From assembly GCA_017450685.1 (NCBI GenBank), contig JAFSTB010000014.1, positions 1 through 64,000 of the forward strand: a stretch of 64,000 nucleotides of DNA, read 5' to 3'. The first letter of the stretch is position 1. Each line of letters opens with the position of its first letter. Below, one piece after another: positions 43,461 through 52,508 of the stretch. Under the pieces are notes generated by a model that did no database searches, was not told the origin of the DNA, and saw nothing but the letters and a program-made list of their open reading frames with translations. Origin of the DNA: Paludibacteraceae bacterium (lineage in GTDB: Bacteria > Bacteroidota > Bacteroidia > Bacteroidales > Paludibacteraceae). The position numbers and the translations under genes are program-made.

Positions 43461-44708
43461 ATGAAAAAAATCACAATCCTCGCCATCTTTGCTATGGCAT
43501 TGTTCGCTTGCACAAAGAAATATACAGTGCAAGAAGTTACACTCAACACCCAAAACGACTCAATGAACTATATTGTTGGTCTGCTTAATGGTCAGATGCT
43601 CCGTATGCAACACCTTGCAGAGGACAGCAGCGATGCCGTCATCGCTGAGTTCATCGACGCTCTCCAACGCGGATACGACGGACAAAAAGAAGAGCTGGAT
43701 GAAATAGCCTCTATCGCTCGCAATGTGGGACAATCCATCAAAGCCTCCGAGAAAAAAGGTCTTGCCGACAATAAAGCCTGGACACTGAACGAACAACTGC
43801 TCTTTCAAGGCTTCGTTAATGCACTCTACGAAGACACCACAATGATGTCGAAAGAAGAGGCACAAGAGTTCTTCCAAAAACAATACACCGCTTCTATGGG
43901 TTCGGAAGAGAAAGCCGGCAAACCTAAGACAGGCAAATGCCCGCAAAAAGTTAAAACAGTGGCACTCGTGACACTTAACGACAGCCTTAACTATGCTTTT
44001 GGCGTTCTCAACGGCAGCGAACTGAAGATGTACGTCCTCTCCAACGACAGCAACTATGAAGATACTAAACGCTTCATCAAAGAGATGAACAAAGGTCTGG
44101 ATTCAAAAGTCATTAACCCCCAATTGCATAACGTGGGAGAACAGATAGGTAAGACCATCAAAGAGCAAGAACCCACTCTCTTGAATGAAGAGAAACTGAC
44201 AGCCGACTTCGCTCTTATCAAACAAGGTTTCATCAACGGTTTATATGGAGATGAGAGCCAATTCACTCGCGAACAGGCAAGCGAATATGTGCAGAACACT
44301 ATGAACACCCTTCGCTATGGCGACACCAAAGCCGAAGGCGAACAATTCCTTATGGAGAACAAAATGCGTGAAGGAGTGCAAGTGACAGAGAGCGGTCTGC
44401 AATATGAGGTGCTCAAACAAGGTAAAGGTCAACGCCCTGAAGCCACCGATAAAGTGAAAGTGCACTACCACGGCACCCTCATCGACGGTACCGTCTTCGA
44501 CAGCAGTGTTGATCGCGGCGAACCCGCTACCTTCGGACTCAATCAAGTCATACCCGGTTGGACGGAAGGACTGCAACTGATGACCGTAGGTTCTAAATAT
44601 AAATTCTATATCCCGCAAGAATTAGGCTATGGCAGTCGCAACGCCGGTTCTATTCCGCCTTTCTCAACCCTCATCTTCGAGGTTGAACTGCTCAGCATAG
44701 AGAAATAA
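43461..44708 (+). CDS. FKBP-type isomerase lipoprotein with duplicated N-terminal domain
   Basis: 415 residues. The signal ends ALFACTKK with a lipobox cysteine. Two copies of an FkpA-N-like helical domain follow: NDSMNYIVGLLNGQMLRM (from about 32) and NDSLNYAFGVLNGSELKM (from about 178). The FKBP domain occupies the C-terminus: [48 protein letters not shown]. It is probably a periplasmic, membrane-anchored chaperone. The doubled N-terminal domain is unusual; in FkpA a single copy makes the dimer arm. Confidence 0.9.
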   Translation: MKKITILAIFAMALFACTKKYTVQEVTLNTQNDSMNYIVGLLNGQMLRMQHLAEDSSDAVIAEFIDALQRGYDGQKEELDEIASIARNVGQSIKASEKKGLADNKAWTLNEQLLFQGFVNALYEDTTMMSKEEAQEFFQKQYTASMGSEEKAGKPKTGKCPQKVKTVALVTLNDSLNYAFGVLNGSELKMYVLSNDSNYEDTKRFIKEMNKGLDSKVINPQLHNVGEQIGKTIKEQEPTLLNEEKLTADFALIKQGFINGLYGDESQFTREQASEYVQNTMNTLRYGDTKAEGEQFLMENKMREGVQVTESGLQYEVLKQGKGQRPEATDKVKVHYHGTLIDGTVFDSSVDRGEPATFGLNQVIPGWTEGLQLMTVGSKYKFYIPQELGYGSRNAGSIPPFSTLIFEVELLSIEK

Positions 44709-44726
44709 CCGCATAAAAAGCATCTC

Positions 44727-46226
44727 GTGGGAATAATAGCACGACAAAGTATCAAAGGCACCATCGCAACGTATATAGGCGTTGCGGTGGGCTTTTTCAC
44801 TACTTTCTTCGTCCTTACCCGTTTTCTCACTACCGAAGAAGTAGGCTTGGCTCGCGTACTGCTGGACGCAGCCACACTGTTCGTGGGATTGGCACAGTTA
44901 GGCACCTCATCGTCTATCATACGCTTCTTCCCCTATTTCAGCACCGACGACAAACGCTCACACGGCTTCTTCTTCTGGATGCTCATCGTACCCCTCGTAG
45001 GCTTCCTCTTCTTTGCAGCACTGTTTTGGCTGCTGCGCACACCCATCGAAACATGGTTCGGCGACAAATCGCCGATGTTCGTCGATTACTACTACTTCGT
45101 CCTTCCTCTTGCCTTCTTTATGCTCTTTGAGACAGTGGCTGAGACATGCTCCAACGTCACTATGCGCATCGTGCTGCCACGAACGGTAAGAGAAGTGGGA
45201 GTGCGGGTAGGACTGCTTATATGCTACCTGCTCTACGCTTTCCGATACCTCTCAATGGACGGATTCGTAGTAGCACTATGCATCAACTATGCCTTGGCTG
45301 CAACCATCGACCTCATTTATTTCTTCCTTACCAACAAAGGCATATCTCTCAAGCCTGATATACTATTCCTCAAACAGAACCCTTCCTTGGTGCGCAACTA
45401 CCTGCTTTATACACTTTTCCTTATCGTCTCTGCTCTCGCTTCCGTTCTTGCACCGGCTCTCTCATCGTTCTTTATAACAGCGAAGATGGGTCTGTCCTTT
45501 ACAGGTATCTTCGCCATAGCCACCTATATGGCAACAGTAGTGGGTATCCCCTATCGCTCACTCACCGCTATCGCCGCACCACAACTTGCCGATAGCCTCA
45601 AAAAACAAGACACACAGCAGACCGCCACTCTGCTCAAACAAGTGACAAACAACACACTGCTCGTCAGTTGCACCATCTTCCTGCTCATTTGGCTTAATAT
45701 AGACCTTATCTATCACATCCTGCCTAATGGCACTACCTACGTTGCAGCACGAACAGATGTCTTCATCCTCTCGCTCAGCCAATTGCTGCTCGCCACTTTC
45801 TCTTTCTCCCTCTCCACACTCAACTACGGCAAGTACTACGCTTTCTCACTCCTCTTCTCCACCATACTGACTATCACCGCCATAGCCTTCAACCAATGGC
45901 TCGTTCCTGTTTGGGGTATGCACGGAGCAGCAATGAGCAACCTGCTCTCCTATGCCATCTATTTCGCCTGCATCCTCACCACCGTCAGACTGACAATGAA
46001 ACAGCACCCATTCTGCATATCACAACTAATAACCATAGCACTCTTTGCCGCTATCATCATCGTCAATGAGGTGGTGCTGAATAGTATGTCGGAAATGAAT
46101 ATATGGTTAAGCAGCGTGGTGAGAACGACTCTGTTCATTGGTTTATACCTTTTCGTGGCTTACTTCAAACAACTATCCCCGGAAATAAATGCGTTACTTC
46201 GTTCGCTTTTCATACATAGGCACTGA
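44727..46226 (+). CDS. Polysaccharide flippase (MOP superfamily), second copy
   Basis: 499 residues, GTG start at 44727 (MGIIARQSIKGTIATYIGVA) 18 bases after the FKBP gene. About 14 membrane segments; LTRFLTTEEVGLARVLLDAA and QLGTSSSIIRFFPYF match the oligosaccharide-flippase family. Its 3' end overlaps truA by 38 bases in another frame. Paralogue of 40785-42281 but well diverged. Confidence 0.85.
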   Translation: MGIIARQSIKGTIATYIGVAVGFFTTFFVLTRFLTTEEVGLARVLLDAATLFVGLAQLGTSSSIIRFFPYFSTDDKRSHGFFFWMLIVPLVGFLFFAALFWLLRTPIETWFGDKSPMFVDYYYFVLPLAFFMLFETVAETCSNVTMRIVLPRTVREVGVRVGLLICYLLYAFRYLSMDGFVVALCINYALAATIDLIYFFLTNKGISLKPDILFLKQNPSLVRNYLLYTLFLIVSALASVLAPALSSFFITAKMGLSFTGIFAIATYMATVVGIPYRSLTAIAAPQLADSLKKQDTQQTATLLKQVTNNTLLVSCTIFLLIWLNIDLIYHILPNGTTYVAARTDVFILSLSQLLLATFSFSLSTLNYGKYYAFSLLFSTILTITAIAFNQWLVPVWGMHGAAMSNLLSYAIYFACILTTVRLTMKQHPFCISQLITIALFAAIIIVNEVVLNSMSEMNIWLSSVVRTTLFIGLYLFVAYFKQLSPEINALLRSLFIHRH

Positions 46227-46938
46227 CTTTCACGGTTCGCAGACACAACCTAATGCAGTCACCGTTCAAGAAGTGTTGGAACAAGCCTTCTTCACTATTA
46301 TGCGCACCTCTGTCTCCCTCACCTTTGCAGGGCGCACCGATGCCGGTGTTCATGCGGAAGAGATGTATGCACACTTCGACATTGATAACCCCATCGACAC
46401 ACATAACATGTCTGCACGGCTCAACAACCTGCTGCCTCACTCCATCGCCGTCTATGACATCTTCCCCGTTAAAGAAGACCTGCATGCACGCTTCTCTGCC
46501 AAGGCACGCACCTATGAGTATCGAATAGTAACATATAAGTCCCCCTTCTTGCACGGACGCACGGCACGACTGACACCTAACCTCGACGTCGATACTATGA
46601 ACGAAGCCGCCTCACTGCTGCTCGGCAAACACGACTTCGCATCCTTCTGCCGTGTACATACAGATGTCAAAACAACATTATGCAACATAACACACGCACA
46701 ATGGACAATAACTCATAACCCTTCACCGCAACAACCCTCCGCCATCTTTACCATCACTGCCGACCGATTTCTGAGAAATATGGTTCGCGCCATCGTCGGC
46801 ACAATGCTTGACATAGGGCGACACAAAATATCCGCTGCTGATTTTCAGACTATTATTCACGCTCGCAACCGTTGCGCAGCCGGACAATCAGCACCGGCGG
46901 AAGGTTTATTTCTGACACATATAGAGTATGATTTCTAA
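46189..46938 (+). CDS. truA: tRNA pseudouridine(38-40) synthase
   Basis: 249 residues (MRYFVRFSYIGTDFHGSQ). The catalytic Asp lies in LTFAGRTDAGVHAEEMY; ARSFxYxI-equivalent SAKARTYEYRIV and FLRNMVRAIVGTMLDIG complete the TruA pattern. It modifies U38-40 in the anticodon arm of many tRNAs. It overlaps the preceding flippase gene by 38 bases. Confidence 0.95.
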   Translation: MRYFVRFSYIGTDFHGSQTQPNAVTVQEVLEQAFFTIMRTSVSLTFAGRTDAGVHAEEMYAHFDIDNPIDTHNMSARLNNLLPHSIAVYDIFPVKEDLHARFSAKARTYEYRIVTYKSPFLHGRTARLTPNLDVDTMNEAASLLLGKHDFASFCRVHTDVKTTLCNITHAQWTITHNPSPQQPSAIFTITADRFLRNMVRAIVGTMLDIGRHKISAADFQTIIHARNRCAAGQSAPAEGLFLTHIEYDF

Positions 46939-46945
46939 ATAAATA

Positions 46946-46977
46946 TTTGTGTGTGTCAAATTATTGCCGTAACTTTG
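46946..46977 (+). promoter_or_regulatory. secG promoter
   Basis: TTTG (46946-46949), 20-base spacer, TAACTTTG (46970-46977), about 42 bases before the secG ATG. Confidence 0.85.
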
Positions 46978-47018
46978 CGGCTCAAATGCGCATTATTAAC
47001 TAATTATCCAATAAAGAT

Positions 47019-47360
47019 ATGTATCTATTTCTTACCATTCTTATTGTTTTTTTAGCCATTCTGCTTATTCTTCTTGTGTTGGTGCAGAATAGTAAAGGTG
47101 GTGGTTTGGCATCCGGTTTTGCTTCTGGCAACCAAGTGATGGGCGCACCTCGTACTGCCGACTTCCTTGAGAAAGCCAGTTGGACTCTCACTGCCTGCAT
47201 CATCGTGCTGAGCATTCTGGCTGTAGGTTTCAGCAAAGGTAACAGCAGCGATGCTGACAACACCAGTGCTATATATGAGCAAGTGGAAGAAGCCAACTCT
47301 GCTCTGCCACAGCAAGAAGCACCGGCCGACACTGAAGCAGAAACACCTGCCGAGAACTAA
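47019..47360 (+). CDS. secG: Preprotein translocase subunit SecG
   Basis: 113 residues. Two membrane segments (2-22 and 55-73) with the conserved loop LVLVQNSKGGGLASGF and RTADFLEKASWTLT between them. The C-terminal 35 residues are acidic and Ala/Glu-rich (EAPADTEAETPAEN), as in Bacteroidota SecG. It aids SecYE in protein export. Monocistronic with its own promoter; a small hairpin follows. Confidence 0.94.
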   Translation: MYLFLTILIVFLAILLILLVLVQNSKGGGLASGFASGNQVMGAPRTADFLEKASWTLTACIIVLSILAVGFSKGNSSDADNTSAIYEQVEEANSALPQQEAPADTEAETPAEN

Positions 47361-47370
47361 ACCTGCGTAA

Positions 47371-47386
47371 CAACACGCCGGTGTTG
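47371..47386. terminator. Small hairpin between secG and the opposing glycosyltransferase
   Basis: CAACAC-GCCG-GTGTTG, six pairs with a tetraloop. No T-run follows, so it is only a weak terminator candidate for the two convergent genes. Confidence 0.4.
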
Positions 47387-47407
47387 GACGAACGGCAGAA
47401 TATTCTT

Positions 47408-48205
47408 TTAGAAAGAAGAGGACGCTTGTCTTGAACGTAGTACTCCGCCTATAACGCTCAATAGCATATACACGGGGTACACCACCTCAAGCAGCAAGGC
47501 TATCCAAAGAGAGATGTTAGCATCTCTCTTTTTTATTAGAGCCCGCTCGAATGGAAACTTGATAAACATAACAAGAGGACAGACGAATTGCAACAGGTTA
47601 GCCGCCACCACTATAGCCCCGCAACGCCTGATGTCTTTATCCGTGTAACTACCCGCCTTACCTGCCCATCGCATACGTTGGCGTATAAAAGCAGAAAGAT
47701 TGCTGCATGGATGGACGCGAGCTGTGGCATCTAAACTATCATAAACGGCTACTTTGAGCTCTCTTCGCTTAAAGGATTCGAGCAGGTACATATCGTCGCC
47801 GGAGGGTTGTTCAAGGTGCAAGTCGGCATAACTCTCCAACCACCTGTCGCGTTTCACTATCAGGTTAGCACCGCTGCACATCACTGCTCTGCCTTTCTGA
47901 GCCGTCTCAATAGTCAGTTGCTGAATAGCAGCATATTCGGCTTGTTGCAAACGCTCCACCATACTGCCGTTGACTAAGGTCATAGCAAGTGGCAGAATAA
48001 GCATATCAGGATAACCGTATCCCTTCAACACTTCCAACATACCTTGTGGAGAGAGAGTAGGCGGCTCTATATCATCGTCTTGCAACCACACATAGTCGCT
48101 ATCAACCTCAGAGATGAGTTTGTGAAGAGCATATTTCTTCCCATTACCCTCATCGTTGATGCCTCTCTTGGGAACAACAACTGATATGGTGAGCGGCTCG
48201 TTCAT
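47408..48205 (-). CDS. GT2-type glycosyltransferase lacking the N-terminal nucleotide-binding half
   Basis: 265 residues. The sequence begins at what is normally the middle of a GT2 domain: NGKKYALHKLISEVDSDYVWLQDDDIEP equals the GKxxAL...DxD segment of the intact enzyme at 52509-53663. The acceptor part is present (GDDMYLLESF; the Q/RxxRW-like FIRQRMRWAGKAG), followed by C-terminal membrane segments. The usual first 75-100 residues with the nucleotide-binding Asp are absent. Its ATG overlaps the aroA stop by four bases, leaving no room for the missing part. It may be inactive, or use a partner. Upstream genes (aroA, dipeptidyl peptidase III) are on the same strand. Confidence 0.7.
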   Translation of the reverse strand: MNEPLTISVVVPKRGINDEGNGKKYALHKLISEVDSDYVWLQDDDIEPPTLSPQGMLEVLKGYGYPDMLILPLAMTLVNGSMVERLQQAEYAAIQQLTIETAQKGRAVMCSGANLIVKRDRWLESYADLHLEQPSGDDMYLLESFKRRELKVAVYDSLDATARVHPCSNLSAFIRQRMRWAGKAGSYTDKDIRRCGAIVVAANLLQFVCPLVMFIKFPFERALIKKRDANISLWIALLLEVVYPVYMLLSVIGGVLRSRQASSSF

Positions 48206-49266
48206 AATGTTTGTTGGTTCAGTTGTTGCAGTTGTTGAGCAAACAGGGGATATGACTTTTTAATACATTCCGTGTCGTCCGCTTCATAGTCGGCAGCGAG
48301 TAGTGCCATAGCGATACGATGGTCGGCGTATGACGGTAGTGACTGATGTGTAGAAGCGACTGCTTGCGTACTTCTATCTTTTTTATCTAAGGTTGCGCAT
48401 ATCTCTTTGATGGCTTGCAGTCGGTCGCTCTCCTTGAATGGCAGTCGTTCCGTGCCGGTGGCTGTGAGCCTTACTCCCAGACGGTGGCAGGTGAGAGCAA
48501 CGGCTGGATAGAGATCGGGACATCGGCTGAAATCAACATCCAATGCTTTCACCATACAATGTGTGCCGATTAGTATAGCCCCTTCTGTCACATAGCGTGT
48601 TATAACCCCTAATGGCTCAAAGATAGCCGCTGCTTGTTTGTCTCCTTGCCTTGACAGGCCATTCACCCCGCTTAGTAAGATGTCTGTTCCTGCGTGTAAG
48701 GCGACCCACTCGTACCAAAAAGCAGCCGACGACCAGTCTGCCTCAATAGGTTGACGGATAAGCGTGTCATAGTGGTCAATGCAATATTCGGTGAGGGCGA
48801 TATATGGTGAGTGCGAATCGGTTTGCACCTTCATTCCTATCAGTCTCAACGCCGACACGAACTGTGTGGATAGCGGATGATAGACCGTCACCGTCTGTGG
48901 CTCTAACGTCTGACCTTTGATAAGCAGTGGCGGGAAACCCGTCTCGCCTTTGTATTCGATGTCAGCTCCTATCCGTTGCAATGCTTCCACCAGCTGTCCT
49001 ATTGGCCGTTGTTTCATCCGTTCGTTGCCGGTAAGCAACACCTCAACACCCTCTTTGATAGCAAAATACGCGGTAAGGAAACGCATTGCAGTACCGCAGT
49101 TGCCTACATCGATTGTTGTTGCTGTGTGGTCTAACGCCTTATGCAGCACTCTCACATCATCGGGCATAGTGTCGTCCACCGACAAAAGAATATCGCCATA
49201 CATCGCCTGCAGGATAAGCAGGCGGTTGGCGATACTCTTACATATGGGTAAGTGGACGGTAAACAT
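48202..49266 (-). CDS. aroA: 3-phosphoshikimate 1-carboxyvinyltransferase (EPSP synthase)
   Basis: 354 residues, shorter than the usual 410-430. The substrate motifs are nonetheless present: LPICKSIANR (a Cys where PxSKS normally has Ser), GNCGTAMRFLTA, KQRPIGQLVEAL, LSTQFVSALRLIG, ADWSSAAFWY, PFKESDRLQAI and SYADHRIAMALL. It joins shikimate-3-phosphate and PEP in the chorismate pathway. The start shares a base with the preceding stop (TGATG), so little upstream sequence is available for a longer N-terminus. No other shikimate gene is nearby. Confidence 0.9.
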   Translation of the reverse strand: MFTVHLPICKSIANRLLILQAMYGDILLSVDDTMPDDVRVLHKALDHTATTIDVGNCGTAMRFLTAYFAIKEGVEVLLTGNERMKQRPIGQLVEALQRIGADIEYKGETGFPPLLIKGQTLEPQTVTVYHPLSTQFVSALRLIGMKVQTDSHSPYIALTEYCIDHYDTLIRQPIEADWSSAAFWYEWVALHAGTDILLSGVNGLSRQGDKQAAAIFEPLGVITRYVTEGAILIGTHCMVKALDVDFSRCPDLYPAVALTCHRLGVRLTATGTERLPFKESDRLQAIKEICATLDKKDRSTQAVASTHQSLPSYADHRIAMALLAADYEADDTECIKKSYPLFAQQLQQLNQQTL

Positions 49267-51251
49267 CAGTTGATGTCAGGTAGTGGCGAATAGCATTGCG
49301 AATAGCGCAGGTGTTGCTCCACATACCCTTCTGAATAACTGATGGAGACATCAGTTATCTTGCCTTCACCATCGTAAGCGGGAGTATAGACAGGATTGAC
49401 GAACCCTTTATATGGTGCAAGATTGAGTTTCTGATAGCGAGCCAATATCTCTTTATGCAGGTCTTGATTAACCTTCACGGCGTAGGTCTCCACTAGTTGT
49501 TTGGCAGCCTCGTAGTCGCCCTCGGAAGTGATACGTTGTATCTCGCGAAGCAGTTCGCCATACAGACGGCGCAAACCCTCATAGTCGTTGATTTGCATAT
49601 AGTGTTTGCCATCTTTTTCCACTATTGCCACCTCGCTGTTGGTGGCGTGTTCCAGCACCCAATTGGCTATCAGTTGTCGGTTACGCATGTGAGCCTCTTC
49701 GATGTCTTTACCGGGCTCAATACGAACGAGTTGTGTCATTGCACCGTTCATCATCTGTTGGTAATAGCCGGCTTTGTAGGCATCTTGATTAGGCATCAAC
49801 CCCAGTTCCACCAATTTCGGGTCAGCAAGATAATAGAGTCCGAACAGGTCGGCACGTGTCTCTTCTATGGTCGAACCATGTTCTTTAAGGTCGTCTTTGC
49901 TCACACCGGGCATCAGTTTGCCGCTTCCGTGTCCGACACACTCGTGCAAGTCGGTGTGCAGGTCACCGCACAAGACACCGTATTGCTCATATAAACGGCG
50001 TATATCATCGTCAATCATAAACTCCTGATCAAAGCCGTTGCCTTTGGCGGCTTCCGAATAGGCATGAGCCAGATTGTCGATAGTAACGGACTTGCTGCCA
50101 TACTCTTTTCTTATCCAATTGGCATTAGGCAGGTTTATACCTATAGGTGTGGCAGGATAGCAATCGCCGCCGAGCATAGCGGCTGTGATAACCTTAGCAC
50201 TGACACCTTTCACCTCCTCTTTCTTATACTTGGGGTCGGTGGTAGAGTGGTTCTCAAACCATTGAGCGTTCTCGGAAATAGTCTTGGTGCGCTTGGTGGC
50301 TTCTATGTCTTTGAAGTTGACGAGCGACTCCCAAGTGCCTGTGATTCCCAAAGGGTCGGAATAGGTCTCAGTGAAACCGTTCACATAATCGACGCGACTG
50401 TTAAGGTCACGCACCCAAGCGATGCAGTACTCGTTGAATAACTCCAAGTCGCCTGTCTCGTTATAGGCAATCATCTTCTCTATAGCCACGCGTTGCTCTT
50501 CTGTCTCTGCATAGGGTAACGCTTTCTTCAAGTTCTCCACCACTTTCTCCAAGGCAGCCGAGTACAGACCTCCCACCTTATACACGTTTTCTTGTATCTC
50601 ACCCTGCTCATCTTTCACCAACCGTGAGTTGAGACCAATCCATAAAGGTTCGGCAGAATCGTCTTTGTGTTCAGCGTACCACTGCTCGGCTTCAGCCTGT
50701 GTTACACCATCACCGTAATAGTTGCCTGCGGAGTTGAGAATAAGGTCCATACCGTCGGTCTGACACATGCGCTTAGCCATCAGCGAAGGAACGAACATCA
50801 CATCTTTTACCTCTTCGTCCAGACTTACACCACATTCTGTCAAAGCCTTATCAAACCACTGACGGTCAAATTCCGGCAAAAACTTATCTTCCGAATAGTG
50901 GTGGTGAATACCATTGGAGAACCACACACGCTTGAGGTACTTCTCCAAAAGCACAAACTGCGGGTCTTGCTTATCAGCGTAGTGGCAATACACCTGTTCC
51001 AATGCGCGGCGAATACGCAGATTATAACGGCAGTTCTGGTCATAGACGATGTCACGCCCCCATAGAGCCGCCTCACTCAAATAGTAAAGCAACGACTTCT
51101 GTTGCACGCTGAGCGAGTCATAGTCAGGTACTTGATAACGAAGTACCTCCAAATCATAAAACTTATCCACGTTGTAACTGAATGATTGTTCTTGCTTATG
51201 GCAACCTACCATTGCCACTGCTGCAAAGAAAAATAGAACTGACTTTTTCAT
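49266..51251 (-). CDS. Dipeptidyl peptidase III (M49) lipoprotein
   Basis: 661 residues. The signal MKKSVLFFFAAVAMVGCHK ends in a lipobox cysteine (C17). The zinc motif is the M49-specific HExxxH: HECVGHGSGK (H436, E437, H441), with the third ligand in TIEETRADLFGLYYL (E463/E464). It removes dipeptides from the N-terminus of oligopeptides. Bacterial M49 enzymes in Bacteroides are well known; export as a lipoprotein places this one in the periplasm. It lies between a nucleoside phosphorylase and aroA. Confidence 0.92.
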   Translation of the reverse strand: MKKSVLFFFAAVAMVGCHKQEQSFSYNVDKFYDLEVLRYQVPDYDSLSVQQKSLLYYLSEAALWGRDIVYDQNCRYNLRIRRALEQVYCHYADKQDPQFVLLEKYLKRVWFSNGIHHHYSEDKFLPEFDRQWFDKALTECGVSLDEEVKDVMFVPSLMAKRMCQTDGMDLILNSAGNYYGDGVTQAEAEQWYAEHKDDSAEPLWIGLNSRLVKDEQGEIQENVYKVGGLYSAALEKVVENLKKALPYAETEEQRVAIEKMIAYNETGDLELFNEYCIAWVRDLNSRVDYVNGFTETYSDPLGITGTWESLVNFKDIEATKRTKTISENAQWFENHSTTDPKYKKEEVKGVSAKVITAAMLGGDCYPATPIGINLPNANWIRKEYGSKSVTIDNLAHAYSEAAKGNGFDQEFMIDDDIRRLYEQYGVLCGDLHTDLHECVGHGSGKLMPGVSKDDLKEHGSTIEETRADLFGLYYLADPKLVELGLMPNQDAYKAGYYQQMMNGAMTQLVRIEPGKDIEEAHMRNRQLIANWVLEHATNSEVAIVEKDGKHYMQINDYEGLRRLYGELLREIQRITSEGDYEAAKQLVETYAVKVNQDLHKEILARYQKLNLAPYKGFVNPVYTPAYDGEGKITDVSISYSEGYVEQHLRYSQCYSPLPDIN

Positions 51252-51274
51252 AATTTTTTGTTTTTCCTCTTTTT

Positions 51275-52150
51275 TCAGATACGTTCGAGCACTGTTTGTA
51301 CCAATTGTGCGATGCGCGGTTTATAGTCGGTATTGGCGGCTTCCACCTTACGTTGTGCAATAACGCAACAAACGGTCATAGCCTTATGTCCCATGTGCAG
51401 GGCCAAACCGGCGATACACGAACCTTCCATCTCATAATTGGTAATACGCTGACCATCATAGCGGAAAGCAGATATACGTTCGTTGATATCCTCTACGGCA
51501 ATAGGTACACGAAGTACTCTGCCTTGCGGACCGTAGAAACCGTTGGCGGCTATGGTGCAACCACGCATCATATCGTCTTTGCCTATGCGATTGACCAAGT
51601 CCTCGTCGGCTTTCACTATGTATGGCACTGCCGCTTTGGCGGGATAGTGTATGAACTCGGTTAAGGCTTTCTCAAAACCAAGGTCGGAGATCTTATCTCG
51701 GTCATGATAGAATGCCAACACTCCGTCAAAACCGATGGACTTTTCGCTTATAAGGAAAGTGCCCAACGGTATATCTTCTTGCATACCGCCGCAAGTACCC
51801 ACGCGCACTATCTCAAGCGAACGCTTTTGAGGGTTTTCCGTACGGGTGGAAAAATCGATGTTGGCAAGAGCATCTATCTCGTTCATCACTATATCACAAT
51901 TGTCGGTACCTATGCCGGTGGAGATACACGATATGCGTTTGCCTTTATATCGACCGGTGATAGTGTGAAACTCACGACTCTGAACATCACATTCTATGCT
52001 ACCTTCGTCGAAAAAGGAAGCCACCATATTAACGCGGTCTTGGTCGCCTACAAGCACTATCTTATCGGCAAGGAACTCAGGTTTCAAATGCAGATGAAAA
52101 GCCGAACCGTCGGCATTGATAATCAACTGACTGGCAGGAAAAATCTTCAT
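51275..52150 (-). CDS. Nucleoside phosphorylase (uridine phosphorylase type)
   Basis: 291 residues. Phosphate-binding VGDQDRVNMVASFF, CISTGIGTDNCDIVMNE, VRVGTCGGMQEDIPLG and ITNYEMEGSCIAGLAL (the nucleoside-binding E-M-E) are the PNP/UDP family blocks. It splits a nucleoside with phosphate in base salvage; uridine is the most likely substrate. It starts 28 bases after the DUF3467 gene. Confidence 0.9.
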   Translation of the reverse strand: MKIFPASQLIINADGSAFHLHLKPEFLADKIVLVGDQDRVNMVASFFDEGSIECDVQSREFHTITGRYKGKRISCISTGIGTDNCDIVMNEIDALANIDFSTRTENPQKRSLEIVRVGTCGGMQEDIPLGTFLISEKSIGFDGVLAFYHDRDKISDLGFEKALTEFIHYPAKAAVPYIVKADEDLVNRIGKDDMMRGCTIAANGFYGPQGRVLRVPIAVEDINERISAFRYDGQRITNYEMEGSCIAGLALHMGHKAMTVCCVIAQRKVEAANTDYKPRIAQLVQTVLERI

Positions 52151-52178
52151 AATAAACAGTTTGAAAAGTTATACCTGA

Positions 52179-52484
52179 TTATGCTTCACCGCCGCCAAAC
52201 GACATCGGAATAGTCGATCCCGGAGCAGGCTGACCTTGTATCTGTATCTTACCGAATTGTTGCTCGTACTTGCTGATATTGTCCTGTAAAGCGAACATCA
52301 GTTTTTTGGCATGCTCGGGAGTAAGGATGATGCGCGACTTAACATTAGCCTGTTTCAGTCCGGGCATCATGCGAACAAAGTCAACAACGAACTCCGACGA
52401 AGAGTGAGCAATGATAGCCAAATTAGCGTATGTCCCCTCTGCCATCTCAGGAGAGAGATTGATATTCAGTTTTTTCTCTTCCAT
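52179..52484 (-). CDS. DUF3467 family protein
   Basis: 101 residues. NINLSPEMAEGTYANLAIIAHSSSEFVVDF and RIILTPEHAKKLMFALQDNI match DUF3467, a small, widespread cytoplasmic family of unknown function. The Gly/Pro-rich tail (GQPAPGSTIPMSFGGGEA) is typical. It sits between a glycosyltransferase and the nucleoside phosphorylase. Confidence 0.85.
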   Translation of the reverse strand: MEEKKLNINLSPEMAEGTYANLAIIAHSSSEFVVDFVRMMPGLKQANVKSRIILTPEHAKKLMFALQDNISKYEQQFGKIQIQGQPAPGSTIPMSFGGGEA

Positions 52485-52508
52485 AGTTATAATCTTTTAA
52501 GTTGTTTT

